Assembly (NCBI RefSeq): GCF_963678635.1
Contig: NC_087069.1
Coordinates: 38,713,076 to 38,777,075 of the forward strand
DNA length: 64,000 bases
Direction of reading: 5' to 3'
Source of the DNA: Symsagittifera roscoffensis
Lineage: Eukaryota; Xenacoelomorpha; Acoela; Convolutidae
Below, in pieces: positions 44,998-56,420 of the stretch. How positions within the stretch are numbered: position 1 is the first letter of the stretch; each line of letters opens with the position of its first letter. Under the pieces are notes generated by a model. That model was not told the origin of the DNA, did not search any database, and saw only the letters and a list, made by a program, of their open reading frames with translations. The position numbers and the translations under genes were made by a program.

Positions 44998-45186
44998 CTA
45001 TTGGAAAAATTTTTGTTTATTGTAGTATTCTTCAATGAAAAGAATTAAAAGGATTGTTGCTAAAGCGAATGTGATTATTGCTTTTTTTATACATTTGCAC
45101 ATTGTCAATATTAGGGATGATAAAAATGTAATAAAATTTACAAATAGTAAAAAAATATCTGTTCTACTAAAATTTGTTCGTATCAT
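44998..45186 (-). CDS. Small membrane ORF (62 codons)
   Basis: Starts with ATG and encodes a short protein with two hydrophobic stretches, residues about 10-30 (IFLLFVNFITFLSSLIL) and 36-50 (IITFALATILLILF), separated by a short basic turn (KCIKK) and ending in a polar tail. This suggests a hairpin in a membrane. It lies between integrase and the Pro-rich ORF. The homologue in copy 1 (7899-7994) is cut short by a stop. No family is recognised; it could be a viroporin-like protein or the anchor of the next ORF, both guesses. Confidence 0.5.
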   Translation of the reverse strand: MIRTNFSRTDIFLLFVNFITFLSSLILTMCKCIKKAIITFALATILLILFIEEYYNKQKFFQ

Positions 45187-46019
45187 TTAAATAAACTTTG
45201 GGTTATGGTACCTGTGGATATGGTCAATGATTTGGGAAAAATGGAGATATATTTCAAATAGGGAGTAGAAAAATTTTAAAAATGTTGCAAAAAATGATTA
45301 AAATTATTATAAAAGCTTCAAAGGTATCAAATAGAAATATGAATAAAAGTTGAAGTATTATGAAAAAGTTTATGAAAATGTTGAAAAATGTATTTTTAAA
45401 GATATTGACTGATTTAGAGAAGATCATTTATGAAATGATTTCTTGTCAAATATTTTTTGTTGTTTGAGGCGAGATTCAAGTGTGGTCGAGTTATTTATTG
45501 ATTTTTTTACAAGTGGGTTGAGTTTTGTGAAAAGTTGTTGGGGGCTAATTTTATGGTGTTCAGGAGGTCTTCTTTGCTTTATTTTTATTTGTCAGATGAT
45601 CTGGGGTACTTTTGAGATTTTTGTACTTTAGGCTAAATGAATATGGTTCTTTTTTAATTAAGGCTAATTTATTATTTTTGGTTGGAGGGTTTTTGAGGTC
45701 TGAGTTGGGAAAATATTGTTGATCTTTGCGTTATTAGATAGGGGAGGGTTGTAATACTATGGTGGTGTTTATTTTACTTGTCAAGTTTTAGCGAGTTGCT
45801 CATTTTTGACCTGGAGGTTGTAAAGTTATAGTTATAGATATGCCTGGAGTTTAATATTTTTCGGCTAATAGGTTGGTGTTAGAGATATAGAAGGTGACGG
45901 ATTGAATGAATCCTATTGGCTGAATCTGAACTAGAATTGTTGCGTATTTTGTCAGCATGTTATTTTGAAAAGTGAAAGTTCAATATGATCCAGAGGTGCA
46001 AGGATTATTAACTTTAAAA
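45187..46019 (-). other. Non-coding spacer, copy 2
   Basis: Counterpart of 7995-8791; no supportable frame on either strand. Confidence 0.5.
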
Positions 46020-47231
46020 TTAAAGTTGTTTTTGAAATTCAACTTTCTTTAATATTTTAGATTGTGGGATGAATGTTTTGTAATTTTTACGTGGTTGATT
46101 TCTAAGTCGTGACAATTCTCTATGTTCTGATTTTTCTACTTGTTCTTGTGGTAGAATTTTTTCTATCAATGTCCTATTTTTTCTTTCTTTTTGTGGTATT
46201 TTTTGATCTGGTGTTTTTGTATTGGTTTTTATTGTAGTTGGTTTTGTATTTTGTTTCTCATGATGAATGTTGTGTTGTTCATCTATTTCTTTTTCCGTAT
46301 GTGGATGATTTTGAATAACTTTTAAACCTGTGAAAGAATATAATTGAGTTAGTTCGCGTAGTGCGTACTCTTTTGGGTAGTAGGGAAATAGATTGTTTCG
46401 ATGTTGAACAATTTCTTTTTGATTTGAATCGGTGAGTTTATACGTTACGTCAGTGGGTTTGGCAATTATTTGGTATGGTCCTTTTAGAAGGGGTTCTAAT
46501 TTTTTAGAAATTCCTTTTTGTGTATTAAAGTTAGATATTAAGACAAATGTTCCAATTTTTAAGTCTGTGGCTGGTGTATAACGTGAATTAATTTGGTCGT
46601 TAATATTTTGCCTTTGTAACAATTTTTTTGTTATTTTTTGGTAAATTTCATTGTGTTTTTTATCTCTATTTAAAATCCATTCGGTGTGTGTGCCGGAGGC
46701 TAATTTAAGAATTTGTGGGTGATGAAAATGATCATCATTATTGTGTAAAGGTAGGTTATGACAAATTGAGTCTTTATTTGGTTGGCAATAACCTTGTGCA
46801 TTTTTATGAGAATTTGCTGTAAAAATAATTGGTTTACGTGGCTTTTGAATAAAAACCATTTCGTATGGTGACATTCCTAGAGTTGTCGTGATTTGTGAAT
46901 TATATGCTAAGGGAAATAAGTTTACATCTGCTGACCATTCTGCGTATTTTGTATCTTTTCCATTTATGATACATCTGAGATATTCTTGTAGTGAACGGTT
47001 CATACCTTCGACTAAACCGTTTGTCCAAGGTGCATGTTTGATGTTATATGAGTGGCATAGTGTGATGATTTCATTATTTATGAATTCTGTACCGTTGTCT
47101 GTAACTAAGATTTCGGGTAATCCGATTTTAGCTATCCAGTGTTCATAAAGTGTCGTGTAAGCATAAGAAGCATTACAATGTGGTACCGGGTTGAGTGCTA
47201 CATAATGTGTAAATGCGTCAACAATTACCAT
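46020..47231 (-). CDS. pol: Integrase core and C-terminal domain, copy 2
   Basis: A 403-codon open frame. It begins just after the first catalytic Asp region and carries the second Asp (D45 in TDNGTEF) and the Glu (E76 in NGLVEGMNRS), then a GPY/F-like module (LLKGPYQIIAKP, about 235-246) typical of Ty3/gypsy integrases, and a long basic, disordered tail. It is the best preserved integrase in the window and shows that copy 1 once had a continuous frame. The first Asp and the zinc finger are in another frame to the right (47386-48513), so at least one frameshift separates them. Confidence 0.88.
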   Translation of the reverse strand: MVIVDAFTHYVALNPVPHCNASYAYTTLYEHWIAKIGLPEILVTDNGTEFINNEIITLCHSYNIKHAPWTNGLVEGMNRSLQEYLRCIINGKDTKYAEWSADVNLFPLAYNSQITTTLGMSPYEMVFIQKPRKPIIFTANSHKNAQGYCQPNKDSICHNLPLHNNDDHFHHPQILKLASGTHTEWILNRDKKHNEIYQKITKKLLQRQNINDQINSRYTPATDLKIGTFVLISNFNTQKGISKKLEPLLKGPYQIIAKPTDVTYKLTDSNQKEIVQHRNNLFPYYPKEYALRELTQLYSFTGLKVIQNHPHTEKEIDEQHNIHHEKQNTKPTTIKTNTKTPDQKIPQKERKNRTLIEKILPQEQVEKSEHRELSRLRNQPRKNYKTFIPQSKILKKVEFQKQL

Positions 47232-47385
47232 AATGTAAGAGTTTCCTTCTGAGGATGGTGAAATGGGTCCTTTTGTATCAAATGAAATGCGATGGTTAAA
47301 ATATAAACTTTGTCCTTTAAAATCTTGTTTTTGTGCTATTTGTTTTTGATTTGGATAAGGTTTATTTAGTTGACATACTATACAA

Positions 47386-48513
47386 TCATTGCATAATAAT
47401 TTTATCCAAATTGGTGCGTTTGGGAAATAAAAATTTTGTGTGTAAAAGTTTGCGAGTAAAAGTTTTCTCTGATCCGGAGTGTCCTTTAGTAATTTGTGTA
47501 TGTGAGACGTTAAAAGCTATTAATATCATACTTAAAGGAAGACAGGGAACTTTAGAATCATTTAATTGATATTCTAAAAGATCTGTATTTTCATTAATTG
47601 CTGTGTTATTAAATTTTCGGAAATATCGGAGGAGTGTTTTATTTCCTAAAATTGTGGTGTCTGCTTTTACGGGCTTAGTTTTGTATTTGTGCCATGATTT
47701 TAATTGTCTTATTACTGGATCGAGGTTTTGATATTGTTTTAAGAGTTCAACAGTAATTTTATCTGTAGGAGGGAGAAAAATATTTTCAATTTCCAGTTTG
47801 GATAGGGGAATTGTTTCAAGTGGGTCATGGAGGTCAAAAACTTGATTTATTGTGTATTTTGAATCATTTGTTTGTGGTCCTGATAAATTTATTTTATCAG
47901 TTAGATTTTCTTTTTCAATTAATGGAAAAAGGTCTTTTTTATGTGGGTGGTGTTTTATTCTTTTTTGTTGAGTGTTATTTTTTATCCATTGTGAGTATGG
48001 AATTGGTTTAAAAGTTGATGTGCCTAGTAAGTCAACTTCGTAGTGATTATTTTGGCAATCTAAGTAGAGTGGAAAATGTTGTAGGTTATTTATCTGTGAT
48101 TGATCAATATCAGTTTTTACTGCGTATTTGCATTCTAATCGGGGTGATGTTTCATCTTTTGCGAGATAAAATTTAATATTTTGTGGTATTTCAACTGTAG
48201 TTTTTCGTGTGAGTAGTTCAAATGGCGTATTTCTACTTATTGTATCTGGTAACGCAAGTTTTTTTCCTGCTGTCCAAACTATATGTAAGTTTGGAAATTT
48301 CATTAGAATTAGTTGAAATCTATAAACTCTATGATTTGGATTCAAATTTTGTGTAAAGAGAAAAATATTTGGTTTGTGATCTGTGAATAGAACTGTTGGG
48401 TGTTTTGATCCAAGTATCAGAAATTCATATTCTGTAAGTGTATAAACAATAGCTGTACATTCTTTCATTAGAGTTGAGAGTCGTAGCTCTGCATTTGAGT
48501 GCTTACCTAACAA
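47386..48513 (-). pseudogene. pol: RNase H C-terminal part, linker and integrase zinc finger, copy 2
   Basis: A 375-codon frame starting inside RNase H (LRLSTLMKECTA..., LFTDHKPN), passing through a linker and ending at the integrase zinc finger (TKGHSGSEKT), where the frame is lost near 47450. Its 5' edge is the breakpoint of the local duplication described at 48031-48985. Confidence 0.8.
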
Positions 48514-48985
48514 ATCAACTTCATAGTGATTTTTTTGGCACTATAGGTAGAGTGGAAAATGTTGTAGATTATTTATTTGTGATTGATCAATGTCAGTTTT
48601 TACTGGGTATTTGCATTCTAATCGGGGTGATGTTTCATCTTTTGCGAGGTAGAACTTTATATTCTTTGGTATTTCAACTGTAGTTTTTCGTGTAAGTAGT
48701 TCAGGTGGCGTGTTTCTACTTAATGTATCTGGTAATGCAAGGTTTTTTTCCTGCTGTCCAAACTATATGTAAGTTTGGGAATTACATTAAAATTAATTGA
48801 AATCTATAAACTCTATGATTAGGATTTGATTTTTGGGTGAAAAGAAATATAATTGGTTTATGATCTGTACATAAAACTGTTGGGTGTTTTGATCCAAGTA
48901 TCAGAAATTCGTATTCTGTAAGTGTGTATGTTATAGCTGTACATTCTCTCATTAGAGTAGAGGTTCTTAGCTCGGCTTGTGTGAA
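48031..48985 (-). repeat. Diverged duplicate of the RNase H segment inside copy 2
   Basis: The stretch starting near 48031 is repeated about 483 bases later, from about 48514. The two are clearly related but differ at many sites, too many for a fresh duplication within one element. Copy 1 has a single version (about 10820-11300). Confidence 0.8.
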
Positions 48986-49015
48986 TAATCGTGAATTTGC
49001 TGATATAAGATTCAT
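48782..49015 (-). pseudogene. pol: RNase H fragment (second version), copy 2
   Basis: A 77-codon frame matching RNase H (LRTSTLMRECTA, LCTDHKPI). It represents the same protein segment as the start of the 47386-48513 frame, so RNase H is present twice in part. Confidence 0.7.
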
Positions 49016-49131
49016 TTAATTTGTTCCACTATGTTATTGTAATAATGCTGCGCCGATGCCAAAATTTGAAGCATCGCACATTGCATAGAATGGTTGGTTT
49101 GGATCTGGAATTGTGTTTGAAATTTGTTCTG

Positions 49132-52100
49132 TCAAAAGTTTTTCAATTTCTTCAAATCGTGTTTGATGTTTAGTGGTCCATTCAAATTGTTTTGTTTTCT
49201 GAGGATGTAATAGAAAGGTTTTAAGTAAAACTGCATTTTGTAATCATATTTACTTAAGAAATTCAACATTCCAAGGAATTCTTGGATTTTCTTTTTATTT
49301 GTTGGTGGTTGAAGTTTTTGAATTGCATCAAGGCGTGATGTTAATGGGGTGATAGTGTTTTGTTCAATATTACGTCCTAGAAAATTAACGCTTGTTAAGA
49401 AGAAATGTGATTTATCGGGGGCTGCTTTCAGACTTTTGTTCTGAAGTATTTTGTGATATTTTTCTAAGACTGCAAACATTTCATCTTTAGTTTGTGATTG
49501 CATAAAAACATCATCTAAATATGTGATTGCATTTTTCTTGAGTATTAGTGGTCTAAAAATTTTACTCATGAAAGCTGAAAAAGCTGCTGGTCCTATGGAT
49601 ATTCCATAGAATAATCGATTAATTTCGTATTGTTGATTTCCAATAACAAATTGTGTTAATTTTGGTGATTGTTCATCTAGTGGCATTTGATTGTAAGCAC
49701 TATTCATATCTGCGGTTATAAAGTACTTACCATTTATCTTTGTTAGAATAACTTGTATTGGTTCAATGGGCCCTTTATATTTTGATTCATCAATTAGTGA
49801 ATTGAGATATCTAACGTCTAAAACTATTTTTAGTGATTCAGATTTTGCTAGAATGATAACAGGGTTGATGAAGGTATTACCTTTTGGTTGTTCTTCTTTA
49901 TTTACTGGTGATACAATTTCGTATTGGTCTAAAATATCAAGTAATCTATTTACTTTGTCGTGTAAGTGAATTGGTACTTTACTGGCTCTTTGTTTTTTGA
50001 AAACTGCGTCCGGTTTTAATGGGAGATGTAGTGATGAACAGATTTTTCTAACGTCAAATTTTGATGTTGCGTAGAATTTTGAATATTTTAACAGTTGTTT
50101 TGCTAATTTGTCAAATTCATCTTGTGTTATTTGTGAGTGTTGAAAATTAAACATTGTTAAAAATTTTTGTAGTTCTTTTGTGTAATTTGTTATATTGAAT
50201 GTTGGTTTAAAATATGGTGTTTGTGTGAAGTAATCTGTGTTTCTCTTTTCATTACTTACTATGTTATTTATGGATAATTCTTCGTCAAGAATTGTGGATT
50301 GGCAAATATCTAATAATTGGAGTATATTATTAATGCGGTAGGCTACTTCATGTATGGGTGAGATTGTAGCGTTTGTTTCACAATATCCTAAAAGTCCTAA
50401 AGGTAATGTTACTTGATATGGTGTATTGTTATACGCGTGTAACGAAATGATGTCGGAATTCGTGTTTTTTAAATAGTTAATAGATGAGATCGTGATTTTG
50501 AAAAATTTGTGAATAGGTTTAAATTCAAAGTCTGACATAAAAAAAAGTTGTTGTTTATTTTGACTTTTATCATACTGGTGAACTTGTTTTAATGAAAAAT
50601 TATGTATATTTCCTGATAATGGTTTCAGGTGTTTCCGTTGTTGATTATAAATGGGATAAAATTTTGAGAAGAATGGTGGTTGTTTGTTTAATCTTTGAAA
50701 AAATGTTACAGCTTTATTTTTTGTTTTTGTGTACTTATCTTTGATGAGTATTTTACTATTTAAGATGTTGATTGTTGGTATATATTTAGATATAAATGGT
50801 ATGCCAATGATATTGTGCGTAATATCTGTAATATGAAATGTTTGTTTAAACGGTCTGTTTAAAATTTTATTTTGTTCCATTGTTCTCGTGGGGGGAAGGA
50901 ATAGTTGGATTTTTCCATAATTTACTGATATTGATCCTTGTGCTGTTGCTAGTTTACTGGAGGTTTCGAGAGGCGTTAATTTTGGATGTAATGTTTTGAT
51001 TTCATTCCATGTGGGAATATTGATAATATTTGATTCTGCTCCTGAATCAATTAAAAAATCAATTTCAAGATCTGGTGGTTGAAATTCTTTGTTTCTTGGG
51101 CTTTCCAGGAGAAATGGTATTGTCCAAATTTTTTCTATGGGTTGTTCTTTCTGTATATTTTGATAAATATAATTTGTGTTTGAGCATTGTTTTTCATTTT
51201 TTTTATCGGGTTTAATTACCGTGTTTATTTCGTTTACTTCTTGTGTAGTTTGTGTAGTATCGGTAGGTCCAATATAGTAATTGTGAAGAAGTTCCAATTG
51301 ATTTTCATATATATGTGATGTAAAAGGTTGTTCATATATGACAGGTTCATAGTCGTTTTCGACTGTTATCATATTTACTGAGATAGTATTTTCTGTATCA
51401 CTCTCTGTATCTGATGATTCACAATTGATATGATTTAATTGTATTTCGTGATTTTCTGTGCCATCAATACCTGGAGGGTCTGAAGTTGTTTCTTCATTTG
51501 TTTGCACTTGATTAGTGTGTCTTTGATGTTTTGGTGTACTACTTCTGTATCGATGTCTAGAGTCAGGGTAACGGTTATTATTCCTATGTGGTGACTGGGA
51601 ATAATTTCTATATCGATTATTGTAACTTGAATTTCGACTTTGTGAATTGTTTCGTGATCTGTTTTGATAATTATTTTTTGATTTGTGATAGTTTGATCTA
51701 TTGTATGAATTATTTTTTGATCGATTTTTCGGGTAATTCTGATTTCGATTATTCGAATAATTTCTATTTCTTTTCTGTGAATAGTTTCTATTTCTGTTGT
51801 ATGATGAGTTTCGGGATTGATTATTGGAATAGTGTCTATTCCTTAGGTTTGATTGGGAACTGGATCCAGCAACAAATTGTGTTGCATTGGAATTTGATCT
51901 TGAATAGTTATTTTGGTTATTTTGACTATAATTATTTTGTGAAAAATTTCGTGCATTTCTTCGTTCTGGTGATCTTCCTCTATAACTTGAGTTATATGGT
52001 GATTGATTCCTTGTGTAATTGGTGTTGTTCGGAAGTGGTTTTCCTGAACTGTTATTACTATTTATATTTTTGTTCGGTAGGCTTTGATCTTTTTTCATGT

Positions 52101-52392
52101 ATTGATAGAACGATTTATTTGGTTCTTTATGCTTTTGAGGTTTATTCTGATTGTCTTGTTGTCTTTGTCTACATTCGGAAATACTGTGTCCATATCGTCG
52201 GCAATAATTACACCATTTTTTGAAGGATGGTTTGCCTTTAAAATTTGGATGTTTTTCATAGATATTCAGTATTTCAGTGATTTTTTCAATTAAGTCTGTA
52301 TCTGATTCCTGTATGTTATTTATATGTGTAGTGCTTGTTTCAATTCGATTAACATATTGTAGTTTTAAATTTTCTGTTTCTTCGAGTTTCAT
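49132..52392 (-). CDS. gag-pol: Gag zinc knuckle, N/R/S-rich tail, protease and RT in one frame, copy 2
   Basis: A 1,086-codon open frame. The CCHC knuckle is at C61, C64, H69, C74. It is followed by about 150 residues rich in Asn, Arg, Ser and Tyr, an acidic patch, the protease motif (LIDSGAES), a long linker, and RT with TADMNSAYNQ and YLDDVFMQ. Gag tail and pol are thus fused without a frameshift or stop, unlike many gypsy elements. The frame is lost at the RT connection (near 49200) by an indel; the DNA of the rest of RNase H follows at 49015. The ATG is internal: the gag frame upstream is 52691-52437 plus 53722-52736. Confidence 0.9.
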   Translation of the reverse strand: MKLEETENLKLQYVNRIETSTTHINNIQESDTDLIEKITEILNIYEKHPNFKGKPSFKKWCNYCRRYGHSISECRQRQQDNQNKPQKHKEPNKSFYQYMKKDQSLPNKNINSNNSSGKPLPNNTNYTRNQSPYNSSYRGRSPERRNARNFSQNNYSQNNQNNYSRSNSNATQFVAGSSSQSNLRNRHYSNNQSRNSSYNRNRNYSQKRNRNYSNNRNQNYPKNRSKNNSYNRSNYHKSKNNYQNRSRNNSQSRNSSYNNRYRNYSQSPHRNNNRYPDSRHRYRSSTPKHQRHTNQVQTNEETTSDPPGIDGTENHEIQLNHINCESSDTESDTENTISVNMITVENDYEPVIYEQPFTSHIYENQLELLHNYYIGPTDTTQTTQEVNEINTVIKPDKKNEKQCSNTNYIYQNIQKEQPIEKIWTIPFLLESPRNKEFQPPDLEIDFLIDSGAESNIINIPTWNEIKTLHPKLTPLETSSKLATAQGSISVNYGKIQLFLPPTRTMEQNKILNRPFKQTFHITDITHNIIGIPFISKYIPTINILNSKILIKDKYTKTKNKAVTFFQRLNKQPPFFSKFYPIYNQQRKHLKPLSGNIHNFSLKQVHQYDKSQNKQQLFFMSDFEFKPIHKFFKITISSINYLKNTNSDIISLHAYNNTPYQVTLPLGLLGYCETNATISPIHEVAYRINNILQLLDICQSTILDEELSINNIVSNEKRNTDYFTQTPYFKPTFNITNYTKELQKFLTMFNFQHSQITQDEFDKLAKQLLKYSKFYATSKFDVRKICSSLHLPLKPDAVFKKQRASKVPIHLHDKVNRLLDILDQYEIVSPVNKEEQPKGNTFINPVIILAKSESLKIVLDVRYLNSLIDESKYKGPIEPIQVILTKINGKYFITADMNSAYNQMPLDEQSPKLTQFVIGNQQYEINRLFYGISIGPAAFSAFMSKIFRPLILKKNAITYLDDVFMQSQTKDEMFAVLEKYHKILQNKSLKAAPDKSHFFLTSVNFLGRNIEQNTITPLTSRLDAIQKLQPPTNKKKIQEFLGMLNFLSKYDYKMQFYLKPFYYILRKQNNLNGPLNIKHDLKKLKNF

Positions 52393-52436
52393 TGTGATTT
52401 CGGCATGTTCTAGTTTATCTACTAATTTTCGAAAAT

Positions 52437-54732
52437 CTAAGTCTGGTTCTCGAATTGAGGAAGGATGAGATGCTCTCTTTTTATTGCTTTTTTCCTTAAT
52501 TGAGGTGTTAAGGTCATCATTAAAATTTCTGTCATTTTTGTGTTTTGATACTCATGTTTATTAAGTAAATATGCTTTTCGAACTAGTGTTTCGATACGCA
52601 CTGCTAATTGTTTGATAGTTTCATTTGGTAATCTGCAAATTTCATTACATAAAACTCTTTGGTGTTGTTTGTTTCTTTCAGAGTCAAACATTTTTGAAAA
52701 TTCTTGTGTGACTCTTTTCCAATCTGATTTTATTTCTATAGGTAATACTGAAAACCATTTTGAGCTGCGCCATCTAGGGTTGTTTGTATTAGTGCTGTGC
52801 GTCTATGTATCCAATTTTGATGTGGTGGCATATGAGTTGGTTCAGGTCCTATATTTAAAATTAAATTTGCTGTTACTGCATTTAAATAATCTTCTACAGA
52901 ATATTCAGGATCTGTTCCTGTGAATACCATCAGTGGTTTATTGGATGTTATTGATGATCCACCCATGAGGTATGGATTCATTGTCATCTGTAGTGATTCT
53001 GCGGCATTTGGCATTTGCGAAAAATTTGAAAGTTGATTTTTTGTTATTTCGTGTTGCTGAAGGTAATATGGAAGCAGTATTTCATTTTGCATTTGAGTTG
53101 GTTGATAGGAATGCATTGACATTGGGGTTTGTGGTTGTATTGGTTGAAAAGATTGTGTGTTACATGGGTTTTCTATATGCATTTGTTGTGGATTTTGTAT
53201 ATCTGTTGGGTTTTGTGGGTAACTTTTTATATTTCGAGGTGGTTGAGGTTGTCGTGGTCTATGTGTGCGATATTTTTTATTGTATGGTGCAAAAATATCT
53301 GGTTGGTGATAATCGTCTTCATCAGATAATAAATAGTTTGTATTATATGGTGTATATTGATTATTTTTATTTTGTTGAGAGAATGGGTAATTTTCACTAT
53401 ATTCCTGTGTAGGTTGTGGATTATCTGGAAAATTTACTGAATTGGTCGATGTTTTCTGGAGATTCCAATTATTGGAACATACGTGATTTAAATTTTGTGT
53501 ATTTTTTCGGGGAGGTTGGTTTGTTCTTAGTTTGTGAGCATAATTATAATTGTGTTCTGCAAAGGTGTTTCTTGTGAATGGTTTTCGTGTTTTTGACGGT
53601 ATTGCCATTGGTCTATACGTTTGATAATCCATATGTGAATATTTTGGAGCAACCGAAGGTTTAACGGTTGATTGTAAGGTTACTTGTGCCAATGAAGTAT
53701 TTGTATTTCTTGGTGTTGTCAAATTTGGGTGTATTGGTGAAATACTTTGTTGTGTAGTTGTTGTTGTTTGAACGATTTCTTCATTTATGAAGTGTGATGG
53801 TGTTTGAATATCTTGTTGTGTAAGATTTCTAGTTCCATTAAAGTTTTCATTATGTATGACGGTCGAATTTAAACTGTTAATTCGTGTATCAGGTAAGAAT
53901 GTATTATAGTTTCATGGTGTTGCATCAATGGTTAATGGTATTACTTTTACATAATCTCTGTGATAAGATGTTGTACTTATTGCTTGACTTGAGATAGATT
54001 GTGGGATGTTTATAAATGTAGGATGAGACCATTCAGGGTCCCAAACTTAGTCTGATTGTTCTGAAAGGACAGTGTCGTCATTTGTATTTTGAGGTCTAAA
54101 GTTTTTTCTTGCTTGTGAAATTAAATCTAAATTGTGGGTGAAATAATCTATTATGAACCATGCTAAAATCTTTTCTAAATCATGTTTAGTGTGTTGTGAA
54201 ACATCATCTTTAGTGAAATTTTCTTTAATTGTATGTAGAAATGTTGAAAATAATGCGATTTTTTTTCGTACTTTTGTATGTTTGGATGTTTCAGTTGGTG
54301 AGATACTTTGAAATTCTGTTTTTTCTAATATAGATATTTAAGTATATATTATTGCAAAGACTTCGTTAGTGAATATGGAGTTTGCTCTTTGTGAATTATG
54401 ATATTGTATGCTTTTGATATATTCTAGGAATACTTTCAAAAATTCTAATTCAATATCGTCTGTTTGAATTACATATTTGCGATGGGCTGTATTGGGTGTG
54501 CTGAATTCTATGGTTGTGTTAGATTACATATGTTTTTCAAATAATGTTCAATAATTTGTCTTTTGATTTTTACATCTGGGATTTCTGCTTTGCATGTAAT
54601 GATTCTGGGTTCAAACAAATTTACGAGTAAGTTCTTGCAAAAATCATGTTGACCTCTATCATCGGGTGAATCTATAAGAAAGGGGTAAACTGCTTCGTCA
54701 TCTGGACTATCGTCACTTTGAGTGTGGCTCAT
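52437..54732 (-). pseudogene. gag: Gag N-terminal and capsid-like part, copy 2
   Basis: ATG at 54732 opens the N-terminal frame (54732-54508, acidic start MSHTQSDDSPDDE). After a broken stretch (54507-53723), 53722-52736 gives 328 codons: a Pro/Gln/Asn-rich region and then a capsid-like start (LMVFTGTDPEYSVEDYL, then WIHRRTALIQTTLDGAAQNGF), which matches the retrotransposon Gag pattern of F-x-G and W-x-x-R. 52691-52437 continues the capsid (FDSERNKQHQ, LPNETIKQLAVRI). Frameshifts near 52735, 52440 and before 53723 make it a pseudogene. Confidence 0.75.
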
Positions 54733-56408
54733 TTTTTCGTTTGATGACTGTTAATATATAACTATCGATGTGTCTAATTAGTTGATTCCAATTATACAAG
54801 TGAACTGGTTTGTGTTTGTATTGCTTTTTTATTCTTCTTTTTCCTCTTTTTGATGAATTTGAAGTTGTTTCTGAGTCGGAAAAATATAATTGATCGTGGA
54901 TGGGACAATTTTTATCAATTGATTCTTTTAATTTGTAGAGCTCATCTAAACTGCTGGCTTCTGATTCAGAAAATGCGTTTCTATTTTTGAAAATCTCTTT
55001 CGTGTGATTTGTCTTTGTTTGTTTATAATTTTTCTTTTTATTGTTTGTCGTTTTGTTCTAATGTATCCAACTGCTTGTGTATGAGGTGTGATTACAAGAT
55101 CGTATTTTTTGTTATCTATTTCACAGTTGTGTAAAACGATTGTTTGTTTATTTCCTAAATTTTTGAAAGATATAAGGTTTAGGAAGAGGGATGCAAGAAG
55201 TTGTTGGTTATTTCTATTTCCTTAGACTGTTAGTCCTTACGATTTTTTGGTTAGCTTAACTTGGGTCTTTTTGTTCAGGGTTGGAGAGAAAAGTATATCG
55301 ATTCCGGAGAATGATTTTTTACTTTCTCGTGGCTAGTCTAAGCTAAGGTGTTAACTTACTTAATCTTACTTAGGGGTAGTGATTGTGTTCAAGGGTTGGA
55401 GAATAGTAAATCGATCCACAAGGTTCAGGTATAAATAGAACGCAAGTAGTTCCTTAGATACTATTTTAAACTTACTAAGTCTAAGATCTATCCTGGGTCT
55501 GGTAAGAGGAGGGTTCAAGTGAAGGATGAATAACCGAAGTTCTTCACTGTTTATCTTAATTTAAATGGTTAGTTTTGGTAAAAAGTTTCTATTAGTCCTG
55601 GGTCTTTTGGAAGGGTTGGATAGTGAATCGACGTTTGAGGTCGTTAGACACTTGCTAAGTGGATGGGGGAGAACAAAATTGTTCTGTTAATCCAAAGATA
55701 GGCCTTGATGATCAGGTTTTAACTTTATTGAGATGTAAATTTTATTTAGATCCAAGGATAGGCCTTGATGATCTGATTTTTAAAAATTAAGTGAATTTAA
55801 GTTTAAAATGAGTTAAATTTATTGAATAAAAGATTTAGTTCTTTAATGATATTAGTGAGCTTATGATTGCTGTTATGTTTAGGTGATGGAGCTGGGATAA
55901 CGAATGATTTATGATTACTATTAGTTTATTGTCATGCTACTAATTTTTATTTTTATTTTTAAATAATAATTTTTCAAATATGTTTTATATAATACTGCAG
56001 AAATTAAGAAAAGGATCTGAGATCTTTTTATCAATCGTTATTGTACATTAATAATTTTGTTTAGCGCCTGAAATGATCATAAAGGTTTACTTCAAAATTT
56101 TATGTTTGCAAATGAAAATCTAAATTCATTGCTAATAAGATTCTAAATACAAAAGTTTTTGTTGGCTTTTGCCGTACAATCATAAAACTAAATGGTAAGT
56201 TTCTACTTTGTCGTATGTCGTCTCTTGTCCAAAGTCTTCTTCCAATTCCGGGTAGTTCTATTATCGTTCGGAATATCGGCTCTGATCTATTGAGTCGTAG
56301 AGACATTTCAATTAAATTATTATCGTATAACATTTTGAAAATGTTTTGTCTAATTTCTAATCTATTTTTTGTTAGTTCTAAGCTATTAAGGTCTTATTCG
56401 AGACTTAC
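54733..56408 (-). other. 5' leader of copy 2
   Basis: Counterpart of 17054-18733, with no gene. The direct-repeat pair (GCCTTGATGATC cores) is at about 55690-55795. Confidence 0.6.
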
Positions 56409-56418
56409 GGTCGCACCA
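56409..56418 (-). promoter_or_regulatory. Candidate tRNA primer-binding site, copy 2
   Basis: TGGTGCGACC on the minus strand, two bases after the LTR end, identical to 18734-18743; the next bases differ from copy 1 by one (CGTAAG versus CATAAG). Confidence 0.65.
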
Positions 56419-56420
56419 GA

